From positions 1 to 64,000 of the forward strand of contig ONOQ01000006.1 of NCBI GenBank assembly GCA_900319485.1: a stretch of DNA of 64,000 bases. Direction: 5' to 3'. Both the position numbers and the translations under genes were made by a program. The notes under the pieces are model-generated. The model had not been told where the DNA came from. It did not search any database and was given only the letters and a program-made list of their open reading frames with translations. Source of the stretch: an uncultured Bacteroidales bacterium (GTDB lineage: Bacteria > Bacteroidota > Bacteroidia > Bacteroidales > UBA932). Of this stretch, positions 1-9,567 are shown piece by piece; the stretch's first letter is position 1; every line of letters begins with the position of its first letter.

Positions 1-101
1 TTCATAGTATGCCATAAGTCTTTATTTAAACGCACAAAGATACTAAAAAACCGCATATTTTCCCACCCGTCCCAAAAACTTCACCGGGCGGCAAAAAAAT
101 G

Positions 102-133
102 ATTGGAAAAAAGGTCAATTATTATTATAATTG
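102..133 (+). promoter_or_regulatory. candidate promoter of starch locus 1
   Basis: ATTG at 102-105, a 20-base spacer, then TATAATTG at 126-133. Each box has one mismatch to the Bacteroidetes pattern TTTG / TAnnTTTG, and the start codon is 32 bases downstream. Further left, TATCTTTG on the minus strand (35-42) would serve a divergent gene lying off the left edge. No gene is visible in 1-164. Prediction from spacing and sequence only. Confidence 0.42.
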
Positions 134-164
134 TATGCTAAACCGATAATTAAAAGCACAAGAT

Positions 165-2570
165 ATGAAACGCTTTCATCTACTGTTTATCCTTGCGGCT
201 GCGGCTGCCGTGTTTTCCTGCACAAAACCGGAAACAAAGCCCGATGACAACACTGACGATTCATCAAATCCCGTTACCCCCGCGTCGTCCTTTGACAAGG
301 CCAGCGAATGGTCTGTGATAGGCACAATAGGCGGTGACAGTTGGTCAAAGGACATAGCGATGAAGACCGACGGCTCCTGGCACGCCGCCTTCAACGTGAC
401 AGTCACGGCATCGGACGAGTTCAAGTTCCGTAAGAACAAGAACTGGGACGTGAACCTTGGCGCCTCGTCCGTAAAAGTTGGGGAAAAGGTGTCTCTCTCG
501 CAGGGAGGGGACAACATCAAACTTCCCGCCGGCACCTATGACCTCTACATAGCGGAAACCAACCAGATAGGGTATTTCCTCACCGCCGGCAGCGCTTTCA
601 CGCACTCCGATGAAGCCAAGGTGGAAGAAGGCGGAGACCTCCTTGGAGATTACAGCGCCTCCCTCGCTCCCTCCGACAAAAAGTCAGGAATCACCTATCA
701 GTTGAACGTCTACAGTTTTGCCGATTCCGACGGAGACGGATGGGGAGACTTCCAGGGCATAATTGACCACCTGGATTACCTTGACGCAATAGGCGCCACG
801 GCCCTGTGGCTCTCGCCGGTAAACGACTCCCAGTCCTACCACGCCTACGACATAAAGGACTACTACGCCATCAATCCGAAGTACGGCGGAAAGGGCGCAA
901 CCGCAGCCCAGGCAGAGTCCAAACTCAAGGAACTCATAACCGAGGCCGGCAAGAAGAACATTGACATCTACATAGACTACGTCCTCAACCACTCCGGAGA
1001 CCAGTGCGGCTGGTTCAAGAGCGCCCTCGCCGGGGACGAGAAATACAAGGACTACTATGTTTTCTCGGACAATTACACGGCCGATGTAGCCGCCGGAAAG
1101 GTGGACAACTTCGCCGGCCAGAAAGACGGACGTATGGGTGAATGGCACTCCGTGGCCATGGGTAACCCTGCCTACACCGGGTCCAAGAATCTCCACTTCA
1201 AACTGGACGTGACAAGCGCATCGGCCCCCAAACTCACCATAACGGAAACCTCCGACGCCGCCCAGAGTGACGGAGACGCCGGCTGGTACATCTTTGACAA
1301 CAACGCCCACCAGATGAGGAAGACCTCCACCGACAAAGTGTACGAACTAACCCTCAAGGTGGACAACAACTGGGGCGTCCTTGTGAAGGACCACGCAACT
1401 GAGTGGGGAGACCACAAGTGGGGCGCGCCCGCTTCAAATCCCAAGATTACGTTCGGCACTCCTATGACCCTTGTCAAGGGCAATGCCGCCAACGACATAA
1501 TCTTCGGCGGCAGCGTCACTTTCTACTGGGGCAGTTTCTCCGGCTCCATGCCCGACCTCAACTACGGCCCCTGGCAGTCCTGCGAGACATCGGCCGCCTT
1601 CAAGGACCTTGCGGCAAGCGCCGATAAGTGGATCAACCTTGGCGTAAACGGTCTACGCCTTGACGCCGTGATGTGGATCTACCAGTGCCACACTGACGCC
1701 AACGTGAAGTTCCTCAGCGAGTGGTACAACCACTGCAACGCCACCTACAAGGCCCGCGGCGGCAAGGGAGACTTCTATATGGTGGGTGAGGCATATGACT
1801 TCAATGCCGATGTAGTGGCCCCCTACTACAAGGGCCTTCCTTCCCTGTTTGACTTTGCCTATTACGGCACGGTGAAAGACAGGGTGAACAAGGGCCAGGG
1901 CTCGGACCTCGCATCAACCATATCCGGCATCCAGAACAAGAACAAGAATGCCTACGGCCAGGCCCTCCACAGCCACAGGACCGGTTTTGAGGATGCCATC
2001 AAACTCTCCAACCACGACGAAAACCGCGTGGCGTCGGAAATCGGCAACCATCCCCAGAAGAAGCGCGTCATTGCGGCCATCCTTCTCACCAGCCCGGGCA
2101 AACCCTACATCTACCAGGGCGAGGAACTTGGCTACTGGGGCGTGAAATCCAGCGGAGACCAGAACGTCCGCCAGCCCATCAACTGGAAAAAGGACTGCGT
2201 GGTTCCCACCTCCTGGTGCAGTTTTGACAAGAGCGTGATTACGGCCGATTCTTCCGTAGAGGCGCAGGCCGCCGACAACCGCTCCCTGCTGCAACTCTAC
2301 CGCCACTTCGCATATGCCCGCAACACCCACTCCGCCCTTGCCGAAGGTGAGATGGAGTCTACCTCCGCAGGCAACGGCGCCGTTGCCGCCTGGTATATGA
2401 AATCGGCCTCTGAGAAGGTTCTGGTGATGCATAACCTCTCGTCTTCTCCCGTTACCGTCACCCGTGACGGCGACAAACTGGACAAGGTCATAGTTGCCAA
2501 CCAGAAAGTTGAGGTGAGCGGCAAGTCCGTCACCCTTCCCGCTTATTCTTCAGTAGTATTCCAACAGTAA
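165..2570 (+). CDS. SusG-like alpha-amylase lipoprotein (GH13) with extra N-terminal SusE/F-type starch-binding domain
   Basis: Probably a surface-attached amylase cutting starch into oligosaccharides. The signal peptide ends at a lipobox with Cys19. Residues ~45-145 form a SusE/SusF-like domain closely resembling those encoded at 8224 and 44589. The GH13 barrel starts near residue 178. Predicted catalytic residues are Asp500 (GLRLDA), Glu542 (MVGEAYD) and Asp618 (LSNHDENR). A ~120-residue insertion in domain B (about 330-455) sits where SusG carries its CBM58. At 801 aa it is longer than SusG (about 690), which the extra N-terminal module explains. First gene of a tightly spaced run; the next gene starts 9 bases after the stop. 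Surface location is inferred from the SusG resemblance. Confidence 0.88.
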   Translation: MKRFHLLFILAAAAAVFSCTKPETKPDDNTDDSSNPVTPASSFDKASEWSVIGTIGGDSWSKDIAMKTDGSWHAAFNVTVTASDEFKFRKNKNWDVNLGASSVKVGEKVSLSQGGDNIKLPAGTYDLYIAETNQIGYFLTAGSAFTHSDEAKVEEGGDLLGDYSASLAPSDKKSGITYQLNVYSFADSDGDGWGDFQGIIDHLDYLDAIGATALWLSPVNDSQSYHAYDIKDYYAINPKYGGKGATAAQAESKLKELITEAGKKNIDIYIDYVLNHSGDQCGWFKSALAGDEKYKDYYVFSDNYTADVAAGKVDNFAGQKDGRMGEWHSVAMGNPAYTGSKNLHFKLDVTSASAPKLTITETSDAAQSDGDAGWYIFDNNAHQMRKTSTDKVYELTLKVDNNWGVLVKDHATEWGDHKWGAPASNPKITFGTPMTLVKGNAANDIIFGGSVTFYWGSFSGSMPDLNYGPWQSCETSAAFKDLAASADKWINLGVNGLRLDAVMWIYQCHTDANVKFLSEWYNHCNATYKARGGKGDFYMVGEAYDFNADVVAPYYKGLPSLFDFAYYGTVKDRVNKGQGSDLASTISGIQNKNKNAYGQALHSHRTGFEDAIKLSNHDENRVASEIGNHPQKKRVIAAILLTSPGKPYIYQGEELGYWGVKSSGDQNVRQPINWKKDCVVPTSWCSFDKSVITADSSVEAQAADNRSLLQLYRHFAYARNTHSALAEGEMESTSAGNGAVAAWYMKSASEKVLVMHNLSSSPVTVTRDGDKLDKVIVANQKVEVSGKSVTLPAYSSVVFQQ

Positions 2571-2579
2571 CAACCACAT

Positions 2580-3992
2580 ATGAAAAAGATTATCATCGCA
2601 CTTGCAGCGCTTGCACTTGCAGCCTGCGCACCCAAGGTTCAGTATCATCCCGAATGGACCTACGACTCAGTTGTCTATGAAATGAACATCCGCCAGTATT
2701 CCCCGGAGGGAACCTTTGCGGCCGCTGCCGCTCAACTTCCCCGCCTGAAGGAACTTGGCGTGGATGTAGTATGGCTTATGCCTATGTTTGAGATTGGCAC
2801 GGAGGGCCGTAAGGGCACCCTTGGCTCATACTATGCCATCTCCGACTACAAGAAGGTGAATCCCGAATTCGGCACTATGGAAGACTTTGAGGCTTTCCTT
2901 GCAAAGGCCCACGAACTTGGCCTGAAGGTAATTCTAGACTGGGTTGCCAACCAAACCGCCCCGGACCACATCTGGATGACGGAGAAGCCGGCCGATTTCT
3001 ATGAGAGGGACGCAGAAGGCAACGCCATCTGGGAGTACGACTGGACCGACACCCGCAGCCTCAACTATGAGAACGAGGAAGTCTGGTGGGCCCAGGACGA
3101 CGCTATGCGTTTCTGGCTTGAAAAGGGCGTGGACGGCTTCCGCTGCGACGCCGCCGGCGAGGTCCCCGCAGAATTCTGGTACGGAATCCTCCCCAAGATG
3201 AACAAGGATTACCCGGATATCTACCTCCTCGCCGAGGCCGAGAGGGACAATCTGGCCGATCCCCTCGTGACCTTCGACGCCAACTACGCATGGGAACTCC
3301 ACCACCTTCTGAACTCCCTTGCAAAGGGCGCCAAGACCGTGGACGACCTTAAGGAGTATGTTGCCCGTGACGCCGCCCGTTTCCCCAAGGAGGCCTTCCG
3401 CCTTACCTTCACTTCCAACCACGACGAAAACTCCTGGAGCGGCACTGAATTCGAGCGCGAGGGCGCTGCCGCAAATGCCTGCGCAGTGCTTTGCTTCACC
3501 CTTCCGGGCAGCCAGCCGCTCATCTATACCGGTCAGGAAATCGGCCTAAACCGCCGTCTGGAATTCTTTGAGAAGGATCCCATCACTGACTGGAGCGCCA
3601 ACGAGTACACCACTTTCTGGAAGACTCTCTGTGACCTCAAGCACAACAATCCTGCCCTGAAGGCCGGCGAAAAAGGTGGTGACATAGTATGGTGGGACGC
3701 TCCCGAAGGCTGGGTGGCATTCCACAGGGAAGTAAAGGGAAATATGGTCATTGTGATTGCCAATTTCGGCGTTTCCGTGCCCGCAGAGGCTCCCGAGGCC
3801 AAGGCCGATGCCAACGACAACCGTCCTCAGGGAGATGTTGTGGCAGAGCCTTTCAAGAATCTTGAGGCCGCGCCTGTCACTATGACTCTCAACCTCAAGG
3901 GAGAATACAAGGATGTATTCACCGGCAACGTTATCAAGACTCCCTACGACATAACCCTTGCTCCCGGCGAGTTTATAGTTCTCACCAAATAA
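2580..3992 (+). CDS. alpha-amylase family lipoprotein (GH13)
   Basis: A compact 470-aa GH13 enzyme, probably acting on malto-oligosaccharides in the periplasm or at the membrane. The signal peptide ends at Cys16 (lipobox LAAC). The barrel begins at VVYEMNIRQYS. Predicted catalytic residues are nucleophile Asp190 (GFRCDA), acid/base Glu219 (LLAEAE) and Asp282 (SNHDEN). A C-terminal beta domain closes the protein and there is no extra carbohydrate-binding module. Nine bases separate it from the SusG-like gene and three from the next amylase, so co-transcription is likely. It resembles the GH13 at 47046, which carries a CBM. Exact specificity cannot be read from sequence. Confidence 0.87.
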   Translation: MKKIIIALAALALAACAPKVQYHPEWTYDSVVYEMNIRQYSPEGTFAAAAAQLPRLKELGVDVVWLMPMFEIGTEGRKGTLGSYYAISDYKKVNPEFGTMEDFEAFLAKAHELGLKVILDWVANQTAPDHIWMTEKPADFYERDAEGNAIWEYDWTDTRSLNYENEEVWWAQDDAMRFWLEKGVDGFRCDAAGEVPAEFWYGILPKMNKDYPDIYLLAEAERDNLADPLVTFDANYAWELHHLLNSLAKGAKTVDDLKEYVARDAARFPKEAFRLTFTSNHDENSWSGTEFEREGAAANACAVLCFTLPGSQPLIYTGQEIGLNRRLEFFEKDPITDWSANEYTTFWKTLCDLKHNNPALKAGEKGGDIVWWDAPEGWVAFHREVKGNMVIVIANFGVSVPAEAPEAKADANDNRPQGDVVAEPFKNLEAAPVTMTLNLKGEYKDVFTGNVIKTPYDITLAPGEFIVLTK

Positions 3993-3995
3993 GGA

Positions 3996-5978
3996 ATGTT
4001 CAGAAAGTATGTCCTTTTTGCCGCGTTACTGATTATGGCCGCCTGTTCCGGTAGGATAGATTCCTCCTCAGTCCCGGAGGCCGGTTCCGCGGAAATAACG
4101 CGCGTAGAGCCCCTGAGTTGGTGGACTGGTATGAACACCGGTCTCCAACTTATGGTGCAGGGGCCTGGAATATCGGCCTGTGACGTAGCGGTGGCAGGCA
4201 CCGGTCTCAAGGTTAAGGCCGTGCATAAGGCCGATAACCCCGATTTCCTGTTTGTGGACGTTGAGGTTTCCCCTAAAGCAAAACCCGGCACCTACGACAT
4301 AGTGTTCACAAAGGAGGGGGAAAGTTTCAAATATCCGTACCTCATCCGGGAGCGTGAGAGCGGCAGTGCAGCCCGTGAGAGCTTCACTACGGCCGATATG
4401 ATATATCTCATCATGCCGGACCGCTTTGCCCAGGGGAAGGCCCCGGAAGGCGCCTACGATGACGGCTCCGGCCATCCCTGGCAGGTTCCGTTTATGCTGG
4501 ATAAGGTGGACAGGAAGGATCCCAACGCCCGCCACGGAGGCAATATCCAGGGAATGATCGATCACCTGGATTACGTCCGGGACCTTGGCGCTACGGCCAT
4601 CTGGTGCACTCCTCTCCTTATCAACAACCAGCCCCGCGGCAGTTACCACGGATACGCAATAACGGACTACTACCACATTGATCCCCGCTTTGGGGACAAT
4701 GCCGGGTACAAAGCCTTTGTGGACACCTGCCATGCCCGCGGCCTCAAGGTGATAATGGACGTTGTCACCAACCACTGCGGCACCGGCCACTGGTGGATGG
4801 ACAATCCTCCATTTGACGACTGGTATCACGTGAACGAACCCTATATGCAGATGAACGCCCTGTTTTCCGTGTATATGGACCCTCACGTTGCAAAAGTGGA
4901 CCGTGAGCGTCAGGAGAGCGGCTGGTTCGTTCCGTCAATGCCGGATATGAATCTGGACAACCCCTTTGTCCTGAAGTATTTCCAGCAGTGGGCAGTGTGG
5001 TGGATAGAGTATGCGGGCCTTGACGGTCTTCGCGTGGATACCTATCCCTACAATGAGCCGGAGCCTATGTCCAAGTGGTGCAAGGCGGTTACGGACGAGT
5101 ATCCCGGGATGAACATTGTGGGAGAATGCTGGGATTATTCCATCCCGCAGGTAGCATACTGGCAGAAAGACAATCCCAACAGGAACGGATTCAACTCCAA
5201 CCTCCCGTCCGTTATGGATTTCCCGTTGGAGCAGGCCATCCATACGGCGCTTATGGAGGATGAAGTGTTCTGGAACGAGGGTATGACAAGGATTTACACG
5301 GTCCTGGCCCAGGACTTCGTGTACAAGGACCTGAGCCATATGCTCACTTTCTTTGCCAATCACGACCACCCCCGTACCGGAGACACATTCAAGGAGGATC
5401 CGGAGCGTATGAAACTTGCCCTGGCGCTCCTTGCCACGGTTCGCGGCATACCTCAACTCTACTACGGAGACGAGATGATGTTCCTGGAGAGGAAGGATAA
5501 ACCGGGCTCGGACGGAGCAAAGCGCATAGACTTCCCCGGAGGCTGGCCCGACGATTCCTTTACGCTGTTCTCGGCGGCAGGGAGGGCATCGGCCCCGGAA
5601 ATGTATTCCCACGCGGCGGAACTTCACGACTACGCACGTACGCTGTTCCGCTGGAGACGCACCTGCAAGGCCGTCCAGGAGGGGGAGACGCTGCATTTCC
5701 TGTCACGTAAGAACGTGGGTCCCGTGAATGTCACGGACAACACATACTCCTTCTTCCGCTATACGGAGGATGACGCCGTGTTCGTTTTCATCAACAACGG
5801 CCTTGAGCCCCGTACGCTTGACTGGGACCATTACGCGGAGTTCGTGAGCGGGCCCGTCACCGGAACGGAAGTTCTGAGCGGGGAAACCGTTACGCTTTGC
5901 AACGGCTTCAGCGTTGCTCCCAAATCGGCCCTTATTGTAGAATTTATCCCTGGCGCACAACGCGCTGAGAATGAGTAA
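3996..5978 (+). CDS. neopullulanase/cyclomaltodextrinase (GH13), SusA-like
   Basis: Expected to hydrolyse imported malto-oligosaccharides, pullulan fragments or cyclodextrins. A signal peptide ends at Cys17 (MAAC), so this copy is probably lipid-anchored. An N-terminal beta domain (residues ~30-125) matches the cyclomaltodextrinase-N type and the barrel starts near TADMIYLIMPDRFA. Predicted catalytic residues are Asp348 (GLRVDTYPY), Glu377 (IVGECWD) and Asp457 (FANHDHPR). The C-terminal ~80 residues fit the cyclomaltodextrinase-C domain. 660 aa is near the size of SusA (about 617). The start codon follows AAGGA directly behind the preceding stop, so the two genes are probably translated from one message. 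Confidence 0.87.
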   Translation: MFRKYVLFAALLIMAACSGRIDSSSVPEAGSAEITRVEPLSWWTGMNTGLQLMVQGPGISACDVAVAGTGLKVKAVHKADNPDFLFVDVEVSPKAKPGTYDIVFTKEGESFKYPYLIRERESGSAARESFTTADMIYLIMPDRFAQGKAPEGAYDDGSGHPWQVPFMLDKVDRKDPNARHGGNIQGMIDHLDYVRDLGATAIWCTPLLINNQPRGSYHGYAITDYYHIDPRFGDNAGYKAFVDTCHARGLKVIMDVVTNHCGTGHWWMDNPPFDDWYHVNEPYMQMNALFSVYMDPHVAKVDRERQESGWFVPSMPDMNLDNPFVLKYFQQWAVWWIEYAGLDGLRVDTYPYNEPEPMSKWCKAVTDEYPGMNIVGECWDYSIPQVAYWQKDNPNRNGFNSNLPSVMDFPLEQAIHTALMEDEVFWNEGMTRIYTVLAQDFVYKDLSHMLTFFANHDHPRTGDTFKEDPERMKLALALLATVRGIPQLYYGDEMMFLERKDKPGSDGAKRIDFPGGWPDDSFTLFSAAGRASAPEMYSHAAELHDYARTLFRWRRTCKAVQEGETLHFLSRKNVGPVNVTDNTYSFFRYTEDDAVFVFINNGLEPRTLDWDHYAEFVSGPVTGTEVLSGETVTLCNGFSVAPKSALIVEFIPGAQRAENE

Positions 5979-6026
5979 CTTATAACATCACGGGTGCACT
6001 TGCAGGTGCACCGCTATACTGTTATT

Positions 6027-8222
6027 ATGCTGAAAATCAAACATTTACTAGCCAGCGCCGCGCTGATAATCACAGCCTGCGGGCCCAAAACCGTTATGCC
6101 TAAGAGCGTTGAGGCTCTTACCAGCCCTGACGGCAAACTTGAGGCGCAGTTTCTCCTCTATGAGGACGGAACTCCCGCTTACAAACTGTATTATGACGGC
6201 AAGACGGTGATTAAGCCTTCAAAACTTGGCTACAAACTTGTGGGCGGCACGGATCTTCTGAAAGGATTCACCCTTGAAGGTACCCTGTACAACACCATTG
6301 ATGAGACCTGGGAGCCCGTCTGGGGAGAGGAAAAGGAAATCAGGAACCACTGCAATGAGATGCTGGTAATCCTGAAAAGGGAGGACGGCGTTGCGATGAA
6401 CGTGCGCTTCCGCCTTTACAACGACGGCCTCGGCTTCCGATATGAGTTCCCTATGGAGAACAGGCTCACATATTTCAAGGTGGCCGATGAAATAACTCAG
6501 TTCGCCCTTACCGGAGACCACACCGCCTGGTGGATTGCCGGTGATTATGACACCCAGGAGTACAACTATACCCGCTCCAGGCTGTCGGAGATCAGGAAGT
6601 ATAATGCTCAGGAGCGTCCTTACAACGCGTCCCAGACAGTTGCATCGGCAACTTCCGTCCAGACCGCCCTTCAGATGAAGACCGATGACGGCCTGTACGT
6701 CAACATCCACGAGGCCGAAGTCCTGGATTATCCCACAGCCAACCTTGACCTGGACGACAAAACCTTCACTTTCTCCACCCTCCTCACCCCGGACGCTGAG
6801 GGCGTGAAAGGCCGCCTGCAGGCACCCTGCCACAGCCCCTGGCGTACGGTACAGGTGTGTGAGAAGGCTACGGATGTTCTGGCTTCACGCCTTATCCTCA
6901 ACCTCAACGAGCCCTGCGCCCTTGACGACGTTTCCTGGATACACCCCACAAAGTATATGGGCGTATGGTGGGAGATGATTACGGGCCGCACCCACTGGTC
7001 ATATACCTCCGATTTCCCGTCTGTGCAACTTGGCGTCACGGATTATGCGAAGGCAAAGCCCCATGGCCATCACGGCGCCAACAACGAGAACGTGCGTATG
7101 TACATAGACTTCGCTGCGGAAAACGGCTTTGACGGCCTTCTCATCGAAGGCTGGAACGAAGGCTGGGAAGACTGGTTCGGAGCCCAGAAGGACTATGTGT
7201 TTGACTTTGTCACTCCTTATCCCGATTTTGACCTTCCGGCGCTTAACGAGTACGCCCACAGCAAGGGAATACGCCTCATTATGCACCACGAGAGTTCTTC
7301 TTCCACGGTGAACTACGAGCGCCATATGGAGGCGGCATACAATCTTATGAACAAGTACGGCTATGACGCCGTGAAGAGCGGATATGTGGGAAACATCATC
7401 CCTTACGGAGAGCACCACTACAGCCAGCCTCTCATCAACCACTATCACTATGCCGTGGTTGAGGCCGCAAAGCACCACATTATGGTGAACGCCCACGAGG
7501 CCGTGCGTCCCACCGGTCTCTGCCGCACCTGGCCCAATATGATAGGAAACGAGAGCGCTATGGGCACGGAGTTCCGTATGGACATCAATCCCGGCCATAC
7601 ATCCATCCTCCCCTTCACGCGCCTTCAGGGCGGCCCTATGGACTACACTCCCGGTATCTTCGAGCAGGATATGTCCGTTACCGCTCCGGGCCAGACCGGT
7701 AAGATGCGCCATACCATCGGCAATCAACTTGGCCTGTATGTAACCTTCTACAGCCCTCTCCAGATGGCCGCGGACCTTCCCCAGAACTACGCCCGCTTTA
7801 TGGATGCCTTCCAGTTCATAAAGGACGTTGCGGTGGACTGGGACAGGAGCATCTACCTTATGGCAGAGCCAGGAGAGTACATTGTGACCGCCCGTCATCC
7901 CAATTACAAGACCCTGAATTCGGGCCGGTTGAAAGGCACTTCCGGCGCTTATGAATTTGCCCATCCGGGCGGCGTTGAAAAGGACGTCTGGTTTGTTGGC
8001 GGAATCACGGGAGAGAACGCCAAGGAGGTTGAAATTCCGCTTGACTTCCTGAAAAAGGGCGTTGTGTATGAAGCCACCCTTTATGCCGATGCCCCCGACG
8101 CGGATTATGAGACCAACCCCCAGGCCTATGAGATAAGCCGCCACCTTCTTTCCGCCGACAGCACCCTCAAGGTGCAGATGGCCCGCAGCGGCGGATTCGG
8201 CCTTAGCCTAAGAGAAAAATAA
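6027..8222 (+). CDS. susB: alpha-glucosidase SusB (GH97, inverting type)
   Basis: Releases glucose from the non-reducing end of malto-oligosaccharides. I chose ATG 6027 over an upstream GTG at 5994 because it starts a clean lipoprotein signal (MLKIKHLL..., Cys18). Three glutamates have exactly the spacing of the inverting GH97 enzyme SusB: Glu422 (MHHES), Glu491 (NAHEA, 69 residues on) and Glu515 (GTEF, 24 further). In SusB these are Glu439, Glu508 and Glu532 (metal/base and acid). Retaining GH97 members lack this base. 731 aa fits the family. It follows the SusA-like gene by 48 bases and precedes the SusE/F-like gene by one base, as in a classical sus cluster. Confidence 0.9.
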   Translation: MLKIKHLLASAALIITACGPKTVMPKSVEALTSPDGKLEAQFLLYEDGTPAYKLYYDGKTVIKPSKLGYKLVGGTDLLKGFTLEGTLYNTIDETWEPVWGEEKEIRNHCNEMLVILKREDGVAMNVRFRLYNDGLGFRYEFPMENRLTYFKVADEITQFALTGDHTAWWIAGDYDTQEYNYTRSRLSEIRKYNAQERPYNASQTVASATSVQTALQMKTDDGLYVNIHEAEVLDYPTANLDLDDKTFTFSTLLTPDAEGVKGRLQAPCHSPWRTVQVCEKATDVLASRLILNLNEPCALDDVSWIHPTKYMGVWWEMITGRTHWSYTSDFPSVQLGVTDYAKAKPHGHHGANNENVRMYIDFAAENGFDGLLIEGWNEGWEDWFGAQKDYVFDFVTPYPDFDLPALNEYAHSKGIRLIMHHESSSSTVNYERHMEAAYNLMNKYGYDAVKSGYVGNIIPYGEHHYSQPLINHYHYAVVEAAKHHIMVNAHEAVRPTGLCRTWPNMIGNESAMGTEFRMDINPGHTSILPFTRLQGGPMDYTPGIFEQDMSVTAPGQTGKMRHTIGNQLGLYVTFYSPLQMAADLPQNYARFMDAFQFIKDVAVDWDRSIYLMAEPGEYIVTARHPNYKTLNSGRLKGTSGAYEFAHPGGVEKDVWFVGGITGENAKEVEIPLDFLKKGVVYEATLYADAPDADYETNPQAYEISRHLLSADSTLKVQMARSGGFGLSLREK

Positions 8223-8223
8223 T

Positions 8224-9567
8224 ATGAAAGACTTGATGAAACATCTGGCCGTTTTTGTGGCACTGGCCACGCCAATTTTTGTGATTTCCTGCGCCAAGGG
8301 GCAGCAGCCCGCAGAGGAGCAGGAGCAGAGCCAGGAACAGCAGGGACAGGATCAGCCCGGCGGAGAGGAGAATCAGCCTCCCTTCACCCCCGACGGAACC
8401 TGGACGGTGGTGGGAACCATCAATGGCTGGAACGAAAAAGCCGGCCTTGCAATGACCTCGGAGGGTGAAGCCCTTATTGCAAAAGGCGTGTCCCTTACAG
8501 CAGACGACGAATTCAAATTTGTGATGAACGGCACCTGGGAAACCAATTTTGGCGCCGGGGAGCCCAACACCAAAACCCGCGTGGAAGCCGGAAAGGAATT
8601 TGACCTTCAGGCCGATGGCGGCAATATCCAGGCCCCTGAAGCCGGAAACTGGGACATCTATCTGTATCCATACAAGGCCAAGGCAAAACTGGTGGCAGGA
8701 AGTGGCACGGATCCCGGAACTGGCGACGATCCCGGCACCGGCGATAATCCGGGCACTGGTGACGATCCCGGAACGGGCAATGACCCGGGTACTGGTGACG
8801 ATCCCGGAACTGGTGACGATCCTGGTACAGGTGATGAGCCTGGCGCGGGTCCTACCGTATATGTGGCCAATTTCACCGGCGGATGGATCTATGTGTATCT
8901 GTATGGCTGGGTGGACGGTATAGGTGATGTTGAGACTGGCTGGCCCGGAGTAAGGCCCGACAACGATATCCCGAAGGTGGGAGAAAACAGTTACTACAGG
9001 TATACCCTGTCTTCCAACTGGTCTTCCGGTCCTGTCAATCTCATCTTCAACCAGGGCCCTGACGGAAGCGGAAAAACAGCGGACTACACCATTTCAATGA
9101 TTGCCGGAGAGTCTTATTTCTTCTATGTCACATCTTCAAAGGCATTCATCATCAATGATCCTTACAACTGGAACCCCACGGATTTCGAAGACCCCAATCC
9201 CGGAACCGGTTCAGGCGATGAGATAGTTCCCGGAACGGATCCCACGGCAAGTTGGTCAGTGATAGGAAACATTATGGGAAGTAACTGGGACAAGGATTTT
9301 GTGATGACCCAGACTGCTATTAACGTATGGGAAGTGGACATCACATACAATAGGGGAGAAGAATTCAAACTCCGTTACTACGGAAGTTGGGATTCAAATG
9401 AGGGAATGTGGAAAAGCGATCCCAACGAGGAAATGGACATCGCCTATGATTACGGCCTCTGCGGGAATCCCGATGAAAACAAGAATATCAAACTCAACAC
9501 CAGCGGAAAGATTCGTCTGAAATATACTTCAAATGATCATAAACTGTACGTAACAGTCAAGGAATGA
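8224..9567 (+). CDS. SusE/SusF-like starch-binding outer-membrane lipoprotein with CBM26-like module
   Basis: A non-catalytic surface starch-binding protein by inference. The signal peptide has its lipobox Cys at residue 23 (start Met1 or Met5). Residues ~55-155 are a SusE/F-like domain (WTVVGTINGW). Then comes a linker of repeated D-P-G-T-G-D units, a middle domain (about 215-310, VYLYGWV, WPGV) resembling starch-binding CBM26, and a second SusE/F-like domain at the C-terminus (WSVIGNIMGSNW). The CBM26-like domain resembles the N-terminal domain of the GH13 at 47046. The gene begins one base after susB and overlaps the nucleoside kinase by 4 bases (ATGA). It shows a different domain order from SusE proper and may bind a related glucan. 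Confidence 0.8.
   Translation: MKDLMKHLAVFVALATPIFVISCAKGQQPAEEQEQSQEQQGQDQPGGEENQPPFTPDGTWTVVGTINGWNEKAGLAMTSEGEALIAKGVSLTADDEFKFVMNGTWETNFGAGEPNTKTRVEAGKEFDLQADGGNIQAPEAGNWDIYLYPYKAKAKLVAGSGTDPGTGDDPGTGDNPGTGDDPGTGNDPGTGDDPGTGDDPGTGDEPGAGPTVYVANFTGGWIYVYLYGWVDGIGDVETGWPGVRPDNDIPKVGENSYYRYTLSSNWSSGPVNLIFNQGPDGSGKTADYTISMIAGESYFFYVTSSKAFIINDPYNWNPTDFEDPNPGTGSGDEIVPGTDPTASWSVIGNIMGSNWDKDFVMTQTAINVWEVDITYNRGEEFKLRYYGSWDSNEGMWKSDPNEEMDIAYDYGLCGNPDENKNIKLNTSGKIRLKYTSNDHKLYVTVKE
8704..8850 (+). repeat. 18-bp in-frame tandem repeat encoding a D-P-G-T-G-D linker
   Basis: About eight imperfect copies of an 18-base unit of the type GACGATCCCGGAACTGGT. They encode a flexible acidic Gly/Pro/Thr linker between two binding domains. 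Third-base differences between units show the array is not freshly expanded. Confidence 0.9.

Noticed and set aside
5994..6026. GTG start for the GH97 gene
   Set aside because: The following codons do not form a signal peptide; ATG 6027 begins a clean lipoprotein signal.
8704..8850. Tandem 18-bp array as a CRISPR or VNTR
   Set aside because: The units are contiguous, in frame and encode a D-P-G-T-G-D linker; there are no spacers.
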